The translations under genes and the position numbers were made by a program. Source: VGWB01 sp964614245 (lineage in GTDB: Bacteria; Bacteroidota; Ignavibacteria; UBA10030). From it: 8,772 nucleotides of DNA. Where the stretch lies: positions 1 through 8,772 of the forward strand of contig CAZTKU010000126.1 of assembly GCA_964614245.1 (NCBI GenBank). Direction: 5' to 3'. Shown piece by piece: positions 1-7,645 of the stretch (its first letter is position 1; every line of letters begins with the position of its first letter). Below the pieces are notes generated by a model. The model saw nothing but the letters and a program-made list of their open reading frames with translations, was not told the origin of the DNA and did not search any database.

Positions 1-1290
1 GTCATCAAGCTTCAAACTCTAGTTACCGCCGTTGGTCTCATCACACAGATTTTTCTTGCCCGCTACCTGGGTTCTGAGCAAAAAGGTGTCCTCGATCTTT
101 TCTTGCTCATACCGACGGTTCTCGCCTCAGTGATCGACGTAGGCCTGCTTTCGGCCAACACCTATCTTGCCGGAAAAAGGCGAGTCCCCACTGACATCCT
201 TCACTCTCATTCTGTTCTGTGGAGCCTCCTCGCGAGTATCATTCTACTTCTGGTAGCATTTGTATTTCGACCGTCCCTTCAGATTCTTTTCGGTAATTTC
301 GACATTACATTCCTGATTCTTTCGATCACGCTAGCAGGACCTACTCTGTATTTCTCGCTTTGGTCGTCATTGATGTATGGGATTGACAAGGTGCGGTCAG
401 TTTACAGATTCAATGCCACGACTTCGATACTCGCACTCGTTCTGTATGGTGTTGTCGCCTACACATTTGGACTGAAGATCAGCGCGTTTCTGTACGCTAC
501 AACCGCAATTATTATGGTAAAAGCAATTGCAGCATTGGTGATGCTTGGCTACGAGGTTCCCATAAAGCTCTCCGTCGACATCGCAGCACTCAAGATCTCG
601 CTCAGCTATGGGGTTGCAGTGTATCTTGGACTGATTATTAACACCCTTCACCTTCGTCTTGATCAGTTTTTTGTCAGCTCTCTTAAAGGGCCGGCAGACC
701 TTGCAAATTATGCCCTCGCGGTCCGCATAGCCGAAATCGTTTGGCTCCTCGACTACGCGATCATCAATGCATCAATCTTTCGAATTACCGCATCTACGGT
801 CGAAGAGGCGACACGCATAACTCAGAGAATGGCGAGACTGGTCGGCTCGTTGATTGCTCTCGCTTGTATCATTATGGCCATCGCTGCCCCCTTTGTCATT
901 CCACTGGTTTTTGGGACAGATTTTGCGCCAGCCGCGATTCCCCTTGTGCTTCTGCTTCCCGGAACGATTGCGTGGAGTCTCTCAAGAATCCTCGCGCAAT
1001 TCGTCGCGTATCAAAGCGGCAAACCATGGCAGAACATGCTCGTGGCATCTTTGGGATTCCTGTTGAATCTTCTATTGATCGTCGTGCTGATTCCAGTGTG
1101 GGGAATTCGTGGCGCGGCAATATCCTCTTCCTTCTCGCACATCTTGAATCTGGCACTCACGGTGTGGATCTTCCGGCGACTTTCGAAAGCAGATATACTG
1201 CCGACGTTCATTCCCCAGAAACAGGATTTTGTGGTACTGAAGGAAATCGTTGCTCAGTACATCCGCGGCCGAGGGGCTGGTCGAGAATAG
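1..1290 (+). CDS. Wzx-like polysaccharide flippase (5'-partial)
   Basis: Integral membrane protein of the MOP/polysaccharide biosynthesis flippase superfamily, expected to move a polyprenyl-linked glycan across the inner membrane. The frame is open from base 1, so the gene enters from upstream; 429 residues are visible. A TTG at 103 is in frame, but the 34 residues before it are typical family N-terminus, with an ARYLGSEQKG motif (visible residues 20-29), so TTG is not the start. Probably only a short N-terminal piece is missing, since the family usually has 430-480 residues. About twelve hydrophobic segments are visible. Family-like signatures are RLDQFF followed by a NYALAVRIAE stretch (about 219-245) and PVWGIRGAA (365-373), just before the last helices. 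The next gene starts 3 bases after the TAG stop. The glycan substrate cannot be told from sequence. Confidence 0.9.
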   Translation, partial: VIKLQTLVTAVGLITQIFLARYLGSEQKGVLDLFLLIPTVLASVIDVGLLSANTYLAGKRRVPTDILHSHSVLWSLLASIILLLVAFVFRPSLQILFGNFDITFLILSITLAGPTLYFSLWSSLMYGIDKVRSVYRFNATTSILALVLYGVVAYTFGLKISAFLYATTAIIMVKAIAALVMLGYEVPIKLSVDIAALKISLSYGVAVYLGLIINTLHLRLDQFFVSSLKGPADLANYALAVRIAEIVWLLDYAIINASIFRITASTVEEATRITQRMARLVGSLIALACIIMAIAAPFVIPLVFGTDFAPAAIPLVLLLPGTIAWSLSRILAQFVAYQSGKPWQNMLVASLGFLLNLLLIVVLIPVWGIRGAAISSSFSHILNLALTVWIFRRLSKADILPTFIPQKQDFVVLKEIVAQYIRGRGAGRE

Positions 1291-1293
1291 CGA

Positions 1294-2289
1294 ATGTACA
1301 CGTCGGCCCACAAATGGAATGAGTTCTACCAGCAAATGGAGCAGAAGGCTTCAAGCCTTATTGACCCTGCAACAGGACGTGTTGCCCGGCATCTGGTTCA
1401 CACAGTTTCGTGCCCTCTCTGTGGATCCTCCTCCTCCACTCATCGGGTCACCAAACACGGATTCACATATGTCACTTGCAATGACTGCCGTTTCGTCTAC
1501 GTGAACCCGCAGCTGACGCAAGAAGCAATTCGAGATGTTTACAACGACGAGGACCTCCGTGAGTTCTTCTTCATGGAACTCCTTTTGCCGCACGTTGAGC
1601 GCGACCAGGAACCTGAGTTCAAAGCGCGGCTCGACGAACTTCAGAAGCTCATGCCAAAGCCAAACCCTCGATTGCTTGATATTGGCTGCGCTGCGGGACT
1701 CTTTCTTTCCCTTTCCGGACAACGCGGTTTTGATGCGGAGGGCTTGGAGCTCAATCAACAGTATGTGGAATATGTAACGGCGCATCGCGCCGTTAAAGTC
1801 TATCCGAAGCTTCTCGAGGAGATGCGGTATCCTGGCGGCTCGTTCGACGTTGTGACGCTCTGGGACGTGCTGGAGCATTTGCCGAAGCCCACTGAGACAC
1901 TCAAGGAGATTTCCCGAATTCTGCGGAAAGACGGCGTATTGGCCCTCACAACAATCAACCATAGCTGCATCAATGAAAAAATTCTGGGGCATCGCTGGCG
2001 TTACTACATGCCACCCGATCACCTGTGCTCCTTCACGCCCCCGCTGCTGACGCCGCTGCTAGCACGATGCGGCTTCACCGTGCTCAACGTCCAACACCAG
2101 TATATGTTTGAAGTGTTGGCCGATCACTATTTTCGGTTCCTGACACCATCACCGGGTGACGGTTTTGTGTCGGACGCCTTGAACAAGTTCAGAAAGCTTT
2201 TCTATCTTGTACTTGCTCTTTCCACACAAGCCGTGTTTCGAGCCGTACGCAGTGGTGATTTGCTGACTGTCTATGCGCGAAAATCCTAG
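1294..2289 (+). CDS. zinc-ribbon class I SAM-dependent methyltransferase (copy A)
   Basis: A 331-residue predicted cytosolic methyltransferase using S-adenosylmethionine. An N-terminal zinc ribbon is suggested by two CxxC pairs (C40/C43 and C62/C65). The Rossmann SAM site follows: motif I LLDIGCAAGLFL at 127-138, an acidic strand end at E152 that would bind the SAM ribose, and WDVLEHL at 190-196. A later HRWR...PPDHL block (about 233-244) is shared with the second methyltransferase of this operon. The start ATG lies 3 bases after the flippase stop with only a weak purine-rich site before it, so coupling to upstream translation is likely. The last 17 bases overlap the lyase gene. The operon context suggests a sugar or glycan acceptor; the acceptor atom is unknown. 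The family also includes methyltransferases acting on small molecules, so the glycan role is inference. Confidence 0.88.
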   Translation: MYTSAHKWNEFYQQMEQKASSLIDPATGRVARHLVHTVSCPLCGSSSSTHRVTKHGFTYVTCNDCRFVYVNPQLTQEAIRDVYNDEDLREFFFMELLLPHVERDQEPEFKARLDELQKLMPKPNPRLLDIGCAAGLFLSLSGQRGFDAEGLELNQQYVEYVTAHRAVKVYPKLLEEMRYPGGSFDVVTLWDVLEHLPKPTETLKEISRILRKDGVLALTTINHSCINEKILGHRWRYYMPPDHLCSFTPPLLTPLLARCGFTVLNVQHQYMFEVLADHYFRFLTPSPGDGFVSDALNKFRKLFYLVLALSTQAVFRAVRSGDLLTVYARKS

Positions 2290-4276
2290 GACACTCAAAA
2301 CAGGTCTTCGAATTCTCAAGCATCGCGTACTCAGACCGCGCATTTGGAAACACCTTTTCCAGAAGCGAGTCCAGAGTCTTTCGGATCAGGAACTCTTCCA
2401 ACTGTTCGGCTTTGTTGGCACACGCGAGGAGTCTATCCGACAGTTTCACGACGCGGTGAGACTTCGTTTCTTCTTCCACCCCCGCAATCAGAAGGACTTC
2501 TTCCTCGAGCTGATCACGAGGAGTCAACCGTACGACCAAATTCTCTCCGAAGCACAGGATGTGCTCGAGAACAGATTCGAGACGCTCGGCTCCGGTAAGG
2601 TCCATCTGGGTGAGAGGATCGATTGGCATCGCGACTTCAAGAGCGGCAAAGCCTGGCCGCTGCGGAAGCTAACTACAGAAGAGATCTTGGATCTCGACAA
2701 TCCGTCGGACATCAAAGTCCCGTGGGAGTTGAGCCGGTTTCATCAGGTATGGTGGCTTGGAAAAGCGTACTGGGTAACCCGCAGCGAGCGCTATGCCCAG
2801 AAGTTCGGTGAACTGATCGACGACTGGATCGAGAAGAATCCACTTGGCAAGGGACCAAACTGGACAACTGCAATGGAGGTGGCGATCCGTGTTTGTAACT
2901 GGATTGCAGGATATTACTTCTTCTGCGAATCCAAATCGCTTTCGTCGCAATTCTGGTCGAACTTCCTGAAGAGCCTGTACGCACACGGTCGCTTCATCGA
3001 ACATCACCTGGAATACTCTTGGCGGAATGGCAATCACTTCCTGTCAGATATCGTCGGGCTGATCTTCCTCGGCAATTTCTTTCGCGAAACCGCGGTTGGC
3101 AAGAAGTGGCGCGAATGGGGAATTGCGCAGCTGCAAGAGGAAATGGAAGAGCAGGTTTATCCGGACGGCGTGGACTATGAGAAGTCGACAGGCTATCACC
3201 GACTTGTGCTGGAACTCTTCTACTCTGCCGCGATCCTGTGCAAGAAGAACAATATCTATCTCTCTGAGTCCTTCCTGCATCGATTGGAGAAGATGTTTGA
3301 GTTTGTTCAGTACTACACAAGACCCGACGGCTCAATCCCACTGATTGGCGACGCTGACGATGGCCGGTTGTTTCGTTTTTCGATGAGCGAAGATATCAAC
3401 GATCACCGACACGCATTGTCGGTGGGAGCTATCCTGTTTGAGCGGCGAGACTTCAGGGCTGCAGCGGGGAAGTTCTTTCAGGATGCACTCTGGCTCTTCG
3501 GGGGAGAGGGATTTGAGAAACATCAGATGCTTCAAGGCGAAGCCCTGCAACGCAACTCGCGAGCCTTTCCCCATGGCGGATTCTATATCCTTTGCAGCAA
3601 GGACGCTCATGTGTATGTCGACGTGGGAGATCTCGGAATGATGGGCCACGGCGGACATGGCCACAACGATACGCTTAGCTTCGAGCTCTGGGTCGATGGC
3701 GCGTCATTGATTGTGGACTCTGGCACCTATGCCTATACGTTCGACGCACAAGCGCGCAACGAGTTCCGCAGCACGAGAGCGCACAATACCGTTATGGTCG
3801 ATGGAAAAGAGATCGCTGAGTTCGCTGGTTTGTGGATGGTGAGGGAGGACAAGACTAATCCGCGAACGCTTGAGTGGAGCATCAGCGAGCAACAAGATGT
3901 GCTCATGGCTGAACACGACAGCTACGATTCGCTCGCATCGCCGGTGACGCATCGACGACGCTTTGAGCTGAACAAGGAAGAATTCGAGTTCATCATCAGA
4001 GATTCGCTGAAAGGTCACGGTTCTCACGAAATTGAGAGTTTCCTCCATTTTGCACCTACGCTCGTAATTGAACTGGCTGGCCCCCAAAAAGCGATAGCAA
4101 GAAATCAAAATGGGCGTTATATTATCAGCGCAAGCGTGGGAGCTTTTACACTTGAACAAACGTGGTTCTCCCGCAGCTATGGCGTGCGAGAGAGAAATCA
4201 GACGCTGCGGCTCACGCTGGAAGCGCAGCTCCCCACGGAGATTCAGCTTTCCATCAAGCGCGAATCTGGTGGCTAA
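2273..4276 (+). CDS. heparinase II/III-family polysaccharide lyase
   Basis: A 667-residue protein with the two-part architecture of heparinase II/III and alginate lyase-like enzymes, which cleave uronate-containing glycans by beta-elimination. An N-terminal alpha/alpha toroid (about 115-400) carries DWHRDFKSGKAWP, NWTTAMEVAIRVCNW, NGNHF (252-256), DYEKSTGYH (301-309) and PDGSIPLIGD. A C-terminal beta-sandwich (about 430-665) carries HGGHGHND (459-466), VDSGTYAY (481-488) and RAHNT (502-506). By analogy with Alg17c-type enzymes, N254, H255, Y308 and H462 are candidate catalytic residues, and H464, D482 and H504 candidate zinc ligands. Spacing among most of these agrees with that family as I remember it. 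The N-terminus is basic, with no signal peptide, which is odd for an enzyme meeting polymer outside the cell. The ATG lies inside the end of the preceding methyltransferase gene. Substrate cannot be assigned; heparin itself is unlikely. Confidence 0.9.
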   Translation: MRENPRTLKTGLRILKHRVLRPRIWKHLFQKRVQSLSDQELFQLFGFVGTREESIRQFHDAVRLRFFFHPRNQKDFFLELITRSQPYDQILSEAQDVLENRFETLGSGKVHLGERIDWHRDFKSGKAWPLRKLTTEEILDLDNPSDIKVPWELSRFHQVWWLGKAYWVTRSERYAQKFGELIDDWIEKNPLGKGPNWTTAMEVAIRVCNWIAGYYFFCESKSLSSQFWSNFLKSLYAHGRFIEHHLEYSWRNGNHFLSDIVGLIFLGNFFRETAVGKKWREWGIAQLQEEMEEQVYPDGVDYEKSTGYHRLVLELFYSAAILCKKNNIYLSESFLHRLEKMFEFVQYYTRPDGSIPLIGDADDGRLFRFSMSEDINDHRHALSVGAILFERRDFRAAAGKFFQDALWLFGGEGFEKHQMLQGEALQRNSRAFPHGGFYILCSKDAHVYVDVGDLGMMGHGGHGHNDTLSFELWVDGASLIVDSGTYAYTFDAQARNEFRSTRAHNTVMVDGKEIAEFAGLWMVREDKTNPRTLEWSISEQQDVLMAEHDSYDSLASPVTHRRRFELNKEEFEFIIRDSLKGHGSHEIESFLHFAPTLVIELAGPQKAIARNQNGRYIISASVGAFTLEQTWFSRSYGVRERNQTLRLTLEAQLPTEIQLSIKRESGG

Positions 4277-4307
4277 ACCAAGGCAATTCCTCAGTTAAAA
4301 CTCAACT

Positions 4308-5288
4308 GTGAAAAAGGCTGTCACTTCCCCAAAAAAGGCTCCCCTCATCTCCGTTGTCATCCCGGTTTACAACGAGGCTGCAAATATTCCGGTCTTGGCA
4401 GATGAGCTCCTGGAGGTTTTCAAGAAGCTCCCGTTCAAATTCGAAGTCCTGTTTGTCGATGACGGGAGCACCGACACCACGTACCGGGCGGTTCAGGAAC
4501 TCCGGCAAAAAGACAGACGCATGAGGATACTATCATTATCACGCAATTTTGGCCATCAAGCGGCGCTGACGGCCGGCCTTGAGTTCGCTCGGGGCGAAGC
4601 CGTCATCACGATGGATGGCGACCTCCAGCATCCACCTTCACTCATTCCGGTGCTTCTTGAACAGTGGCAAACCGGGAATCAGATCATTTACACCATCCGG
4701 GATGAGACAGAGGGCGAACCGCTCGTCAAGAAAATGACCTCCAGGATATTCTATCGCCTGATGAACGCTTTCTCCGAAACATCGATCCAACCCTTTGCCG
4801 CCGATTTTCGATTACTCGACCGGAAGGTGGTGGACAGTTTGAAAACGATCGAGGAGCGCGACCGTTTCTTGCGCGGACTGATCGGCTGGGTTGGATTCTC
4901 TTCGATCGGAGTAACGTACAAGGCAGATGCGCGATTCGCCGGTAAAAGCAAATACACTTTCAGAAAGATGATGAGGCTCGCGCTTGACGGCATCGTCTCC
5001 TTTTCTGCCACTCCGCTCCATCTCGTCACATACTTGGGTCTGACCGTTTCCTTCTTGAGTTTCCTCTACGGCCTTTTTTCCGTTTACTCGTACTTCTTCA
5101 CCGATCGGACCGTCCCCGGATGGACATCAATTCTCGTGACGGTGCTCTTCCTCGGCGGGGTTCAACTCGTCAGTATTGGGGTTCTGGGTGAGTACCTCAT
5201 CCGCGTCTACAATGAAGCAAAAGGTCGCCCTCTCTACATCATCAAAGACTCTCTCGGCATTGATACCTCAAAACGACCAAGCCGTTGA
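4308..5288 (+). CDS. polyprenyl-phosphate glycosyltransferase, ArnC/GtrB/DPM1-like (GT2)
   Basis: A 326-residue family 2 glycosyltransferase starting at GTG, 31 bases after the lyase stop, with no clear Shine-Dalgarno site. The GT-A domain begins with ISVVIPVYNE (14-23) and has a DDGSTD nucleotide site (51-56). MDGDLQHPP (102-110) carries the metal-binding DxD and the QHPP block typical of enzymes that transfer sugar from a nucleotide donor to polyprenyl phosphate. AGKSKYTFRKM (211-221) is a basic amphipathic stretch seen in this family before the membrane part. Two hydrophobic helices follow (about 237-262 and 272-297), then GEYLIRVYNEAKGRPLY, a standard family C-terminus. This is the architecture of ArnC, GtrB and related enzymes. 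The expected product is polyprenyl-phosphate-sugar at the inner face of the membrane; the sugar is unknown. The gene's last 77 bases overlap the second methyltransferase. Confidence 0.92.
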   Translation: MKKAVTSPKKAPLISVVIPVYNEAANIPVLADELLEVFKKLPFKFEVLFVDDGSTDTTYRAVQELRQKDRRMRILSLSRNFGHQAALTAGLEFARGEAVITMDGDLQHPPSLIPVLLEQWQTGNQIIYTIRDETEGEPLVKKMTSRIFYRLMNAFSETSIQPFAADFRLLDRKVVDSLKTIEERDRFLRGLIGWVGFSSIGVTYKADARFAGKSKYTFRKMMRLALDGIVSFSATPLHLVTYLGLTVSFLSFLYGLFSVYSYFFTDRTVPGWTSILVTVLFLGGVQLVSIGVLGEYLIRVYNEAKGRPLYIIKDSLGIDTSKRPSR

Positions 5289-6138
5289 AGTTTTACCGCT
5301 TGCACCGGTTTGCATCCTCTGCAACACTGACGCCAGCCGCCACATTCTGTATCCCGGCATCTTGAAATGCCCCTCCTGCGGATTGGTGTTCGCCGATGCG
5401 CATGTCTCTGCCAAAGACCTGCACCAACTGTATCAACGGAATTATTTCTTCGGTGATGAGTACCTGAATTACCTGGAGGATAAACCGACTCTTCAGAAAA
5501 ACTTCTCGACGCGGCTCCGAACGCTCAAAAGGTTTTCGTCAGGCGGGAATCTGTTTGAAATTGGATGTGCCTACGGCTTTTTTCTGGAGATCGCTCAACA
5601 GCATTGGAAAACCGAGGGGTGCGACATCTCTGAGGAGGCTTGCCGCCACGCTCAGCAGCGTGGATTGAAAGCCACCTGCGGCGAATTCCTCAATTTGGGC
5701 GTGAACGAGGATGATTATGATGTCGTTGCGCTGTGGGACACCCTTGAGCATCTCGCTCGCCCTGACCTGTATGTCCAGAAGGCCTCGCGACTCCTGAAGC
5801 GCGGCGGCATCCTCTGTGTAACAACCGGTGATATCGGCAGCGCGATGGCGAGGCTCCGGAAACATCGCTGGCGGTTGATCCACCCACCGACGCACTTGTA
5901 TTACTTCGATCGAAGTACGATCGAACGCCTCTTTGTGAAATATGGATTGGAGATTGTCCGCGTTGAACACTGCGGCTATTACCGGAGCCTCCAGCAGATG
6001 TTGTATTCGCTGCTGGTGCTGAATCACGAGACCGCTTTCAGGAGAACACTCTACAATCTCCTGAAACCGCTTTTTGGATTTTCCCTGTACTTGAATTTGT
6101 TCGATATCATGTTCGTCATCGCTCGTAAGAAGTGGTGA
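5212..6138 (+). CDS. zinc-ribbon class I SAM-dependent methyltransferase (copy B)
   Basis: A 308-residue methyltransferase if read from ATG 5212. CxxC pairs at C34/C37 and C53/C56 form the putative zinc ribbon. Motif I is LFEIGCAYGFFL (114-125), with WDTLEHL at 175-181 and an HRWR...HPPTHLYYF block at about 218-232. It shares domain order and key motifs with the methyltransferase at 1294-2289, and both end in a similar hydrophobic segment finishing in ARK, so they are likely distant paralogues with different acceptors. Start choice is uncertain. ATG 5212 gives a 77-base overlap with the glycosyltransferase gene; TTG 5260 would give 29 bases and a 292-residue protein. Neither has a good Shine-Dalgarno site, and both keep all conserved residues. 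An upstream TTG at 5176 lies deep in the glycosyltransferase gene and is unlikely. Role in modifying the glycan or a lipid-linked sugar is inferred from the operon. Confidence 0.87.
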   Translation: MKQKVALSTSSKTLSALIPQNDQAVEVLPLAPVCILCNTDASRHILYPGILKCPSCGLVFADAHVSAKDLHQLYQRNYFFGDEYLNYLEDKPTLQKNFSTRLRTLKRFSSGGNLFEIGCAYGFFLEIAQQHWKTEGCDISEEACRHAQQRGLKATCGEFLNLGVNEDDYDVVALWDTLEHLARPDLYVQKASRLLKRGGILCVTTGDIGSAMARLRKHRWRLIHPPTHLYYFDRSTIERLFVKYGLEIVRVEHCGYYRSLQQMLYSLLVLNHETAFRRTLYNLLKPLFGFSLYLNLFDIMFVIARKKW

Positions 6139-6143
6139 AGCTG

Positions 6144-6177
6144 ACCCCAACCTAGCCTTCCCCTGAGAGGGGAAGGG
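6144..6177 (+). repeat. degenerate copy of the palindromic intergenic repeat
   Basis: Lies 5 bases after the methyltransferase stop. CCTTCCCCT (6156-6164), a GAG loop and AGGGGAAGG (6168-6176) form a perfect 9-bp hairpin, preceded by ACCCCAA (6144-6150). Read in this direction it matches the - strand of the repeat at 8304-8367, which also has ACCCCAA followed by a C/T-rich and G/A-rich hairpin. The distal outer arm seen in that copy is missing here. No T-tract follows the stem, so an intrinsic terminator is unlikely. Confidence 0.6.
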
Positions 6178-6221
6178 ATATGTCTCTTGCTATCAAGGGG
6201 AGATGAAGAAGAGCTCCAATC

Positions 6222-6226
6222 GAAGG
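6222..6226 (+). promoter_or_regulatory. ribosome binding site fixing the GT-C gene start
   Basis: GAAGG, five bases before ATG 6232, is the clearest Shine-Dalgarno-like site in the operon. It supports ATG 6232 over the in-frame TTG at 6187, whose product would carry a charged leader before the first membrane helix. Confidence 0.55.
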
Positions 6227-6231
6227 TTCGT

Positions 6232-7590
6232 ATGAGATTGACACTGACAACTCGAGCGTCACGCATCCTCCTTGCCATTCTTCTCCTTGCAGCAGGACTG
6301 CGAGTTGGATTCCTCTGCAAAAATTGGAACAACCTTGACCTCGCGCCGTCGTATTTACTCCACGCCGAAGTCGCTCGCAACATCCTCAACGGGCGCTGGT
6401 TCGAGAAGAATCAGGCTTACCTCCAGCAGTACATCAGCGACTGCCAGCGTGAAGGCCGGCTGATCGACCCACAGGACTATCCCCGGCCTCGACGTGAAGA
6501 GCTTGTCCCGCTCTATAACGATGAGGGCGGATATGGACTGTTTCTCGCGGCCCTCTGGAAGATCTTCGGTGCACACCGCTGGTGGTACGCACGCGTCCTG
6601 CAGGTGATCGTTGATATTGTGATGTGCTGGCTGGTGTTCCGAATTGGCCAAAAGGCGTTTAGCGGGCGCGTCGGCTTACTTGCCGCCTTCCTCTATGCCT
6701 GTTTTGTTCCCGGAATCGAGATGGCGGTGCGCCCGCATCGTGATATTTGGGTGACGTTCTTGTTCATCGTGACTGTCTACCAACTCGTCTCGATGCAGGA
6801 GCGACCGGCATGGTGGCGCTTGCTCTTGATCGGTGTGAGTGCCGGCATCGTTGCCTGGATGCGGTCGACGGTTGTTCCGTTTGTGCTCTTTGCAGCTGTT
6901 TTTCTGTTCTTGTTGCGGCCATGGAGGGAAGCAACGCGATACTCTCTAATCCTGCTTGCCGGCTTCGCACTCATATTCTCGACCCTCATCGTCCGCAACT
7001 ACATCGTCTTCGATAAGTTCATGGCAACGCGCGGAGCCTTCTGGCACTCATTCTGGGCAGGCGTCGGTCAGATGTCTAACCCTTATGGACTGCGGGAGGA
7101 CGACGAGGAAGTAGCGAAGTTCGCTTCGAGGCTTGATTCAACGGTTCAGTTCGAAACTGATCGATATGAACAAACGCTGAAGAAGGAAGCGCTCAGTTTC
7201 GTTTCAAGGGACCCACTGTGGTACGTGGCTTCCGTCGCCAAGCGGGCAGCGGTGGTTGTCTTCCCGAAGATCGGGCGAGCGGTGTTTTTCCAGGAAACCC
7301 AGCCGCGGCACATCACCGGAACGCTCAACAAATCTCTCAGCACCGCACTGTTGTTGGCGGTTGACGGAACATTGGGGGGATTGTTCCTTTTCGGGATATG
7401 GTTGAGGCGGAAGCGCTGGAAGGAATTGCTCGTTGTGATGTTCCCTTACCTCTACACGCTCGTTACTCTCGCTCCGTTCTACGTGGCGGGAAGAAATATT
7501 GCAAACGTGTACTTCGTCGTGCTGATGTTGGCCGCCGTGTCACTTGCCCACTTCTGGAGCTTGTATCAGCGAGAACAGAACGTGAACTGA
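6232..7590 (+). CDS. GT-C type membrane glycosyltransferase (GT39/ArnT-like)
   Basis: A 452-residue multi-pass membrane protein with about nine to ten hydrophobic helices: the first at about 9-28, a run between 118 and 256, and three near 368-388, 398-415 and 421-440. Between helix 1 and the next membrane stretch is a soluble loop of about 90 residues ending in YNDEGGYGLF (95-104). An acidic pair in this first loop (D97/E98) is where GT-C enzymes place their catalytic or metal-binding acidic residue. A second soluble segment spans about 260-335. This layout fits GT39/ArnT-like transferases that take sugar from polyprenyl phosphate on the outer side of the membrane. The nearby ArnC/GtrB-like gene could make that donor. 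It is the last gene of the operon and follows a 93-base gap holding a repeat. An O-antigen polymerase is a less likely alternative. Substrate is unknown. Confidence 0.75.
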   Translation: MRLTLTTRASRILLAILLLAAGLRVGFLCKNWNNLDLAPSYLLHAEVARNILNGRWFEKNQAYLQQYISDCQREGRLIDPQDYPRPRREELVPLYNDEGGYGLFLAALWKIFGAHRWWYARVLQVIVDIVMCWLVFRIGQKAFSGRVGLLAAFLYACFVPGIEMAVRPHRDIWVTFLFIVTVYQLVSMQERPAWWRLLLIGVSAGIVAWMRSTVVPFVLFAAVFLFLLRPWREATRYSLILLAGFALIFSTLIVRNYIVFDKFMATRGAFWHSFWAGVGQMSNPYGLREDDEEVAKFASRLDSTVQFETDRYEQTLKKEALSFVSRDPLWYVASVAKRAAVVVFPKIGRAVFFQETQPRHITGTLNKSLSTALLLAVDGTLGGLFLFGIWLRRKRWKELLVVMFPYLYTLVTLAPFYVAGRNIANVYFVVLMLAAVSLAHFWSLYQREQNVN

Positions 7591-7600
7591 TGCTCTTTTC

Positions 7601-7631
7601 AGACGGGGTCGATTCGAATTCAGGCCCGTCT
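7601..7631. other. weak stem-loop at the convergent gene junction
   Basis: AGACGGG (7601-7607) and CCCGTCT (7625-7631) can pair over seven bases with a 17-base loop containing the palindrome TTCGAA. It sits in the 55-base gap between the 3' ends of the GT-C gene and the - strand membrane protein gene, where a two-way terminator would be expected. Neither strand has a T-tract after the stem, so termination here is only a possibility. Confidence 0.3.
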
Positions 7632-7645
7632 CTCAATCGAACTAC

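Noticed and set aside
103..1290. Full-length flippase starting at TTG 103
   Set aside because: The frame is open to base 1 and the 34 residues before the TTG are family-typical N-terminal sequence, so the gene is 5'-truncated by the window edge.
741..1322. + strand open frame (193 codons) overlapping the flippase
   Set aside because: It is out of frame with the flippase over its whole conserved C-terminal half, and its composition is Arg/Ser/His-rich with no domain.
1351..2022. Long antisense open frame (223 codons) opposite the first methyltransferase
   Set aside because: It lies wholly opposite a well-supported gene, has no recognisable motif, and is Arg/Cys/His-rich in the manner of shadow frames.
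5539..6150. Antisense open frame (203 codons) opposite the second methyltransferase
   Set aside because: It mirrors conserved methyltransferase codons, lacks any domain, and would begin in the degenerate repeat.
6156..6176. Intrinsic terminator between the second methyltransferase and the GT-C gene
   Set aside because: The 9-bp stem is strong, but the sequence after it (GATATGTCTC) has no T-tract, and the stem is better explained as a repeat copy.
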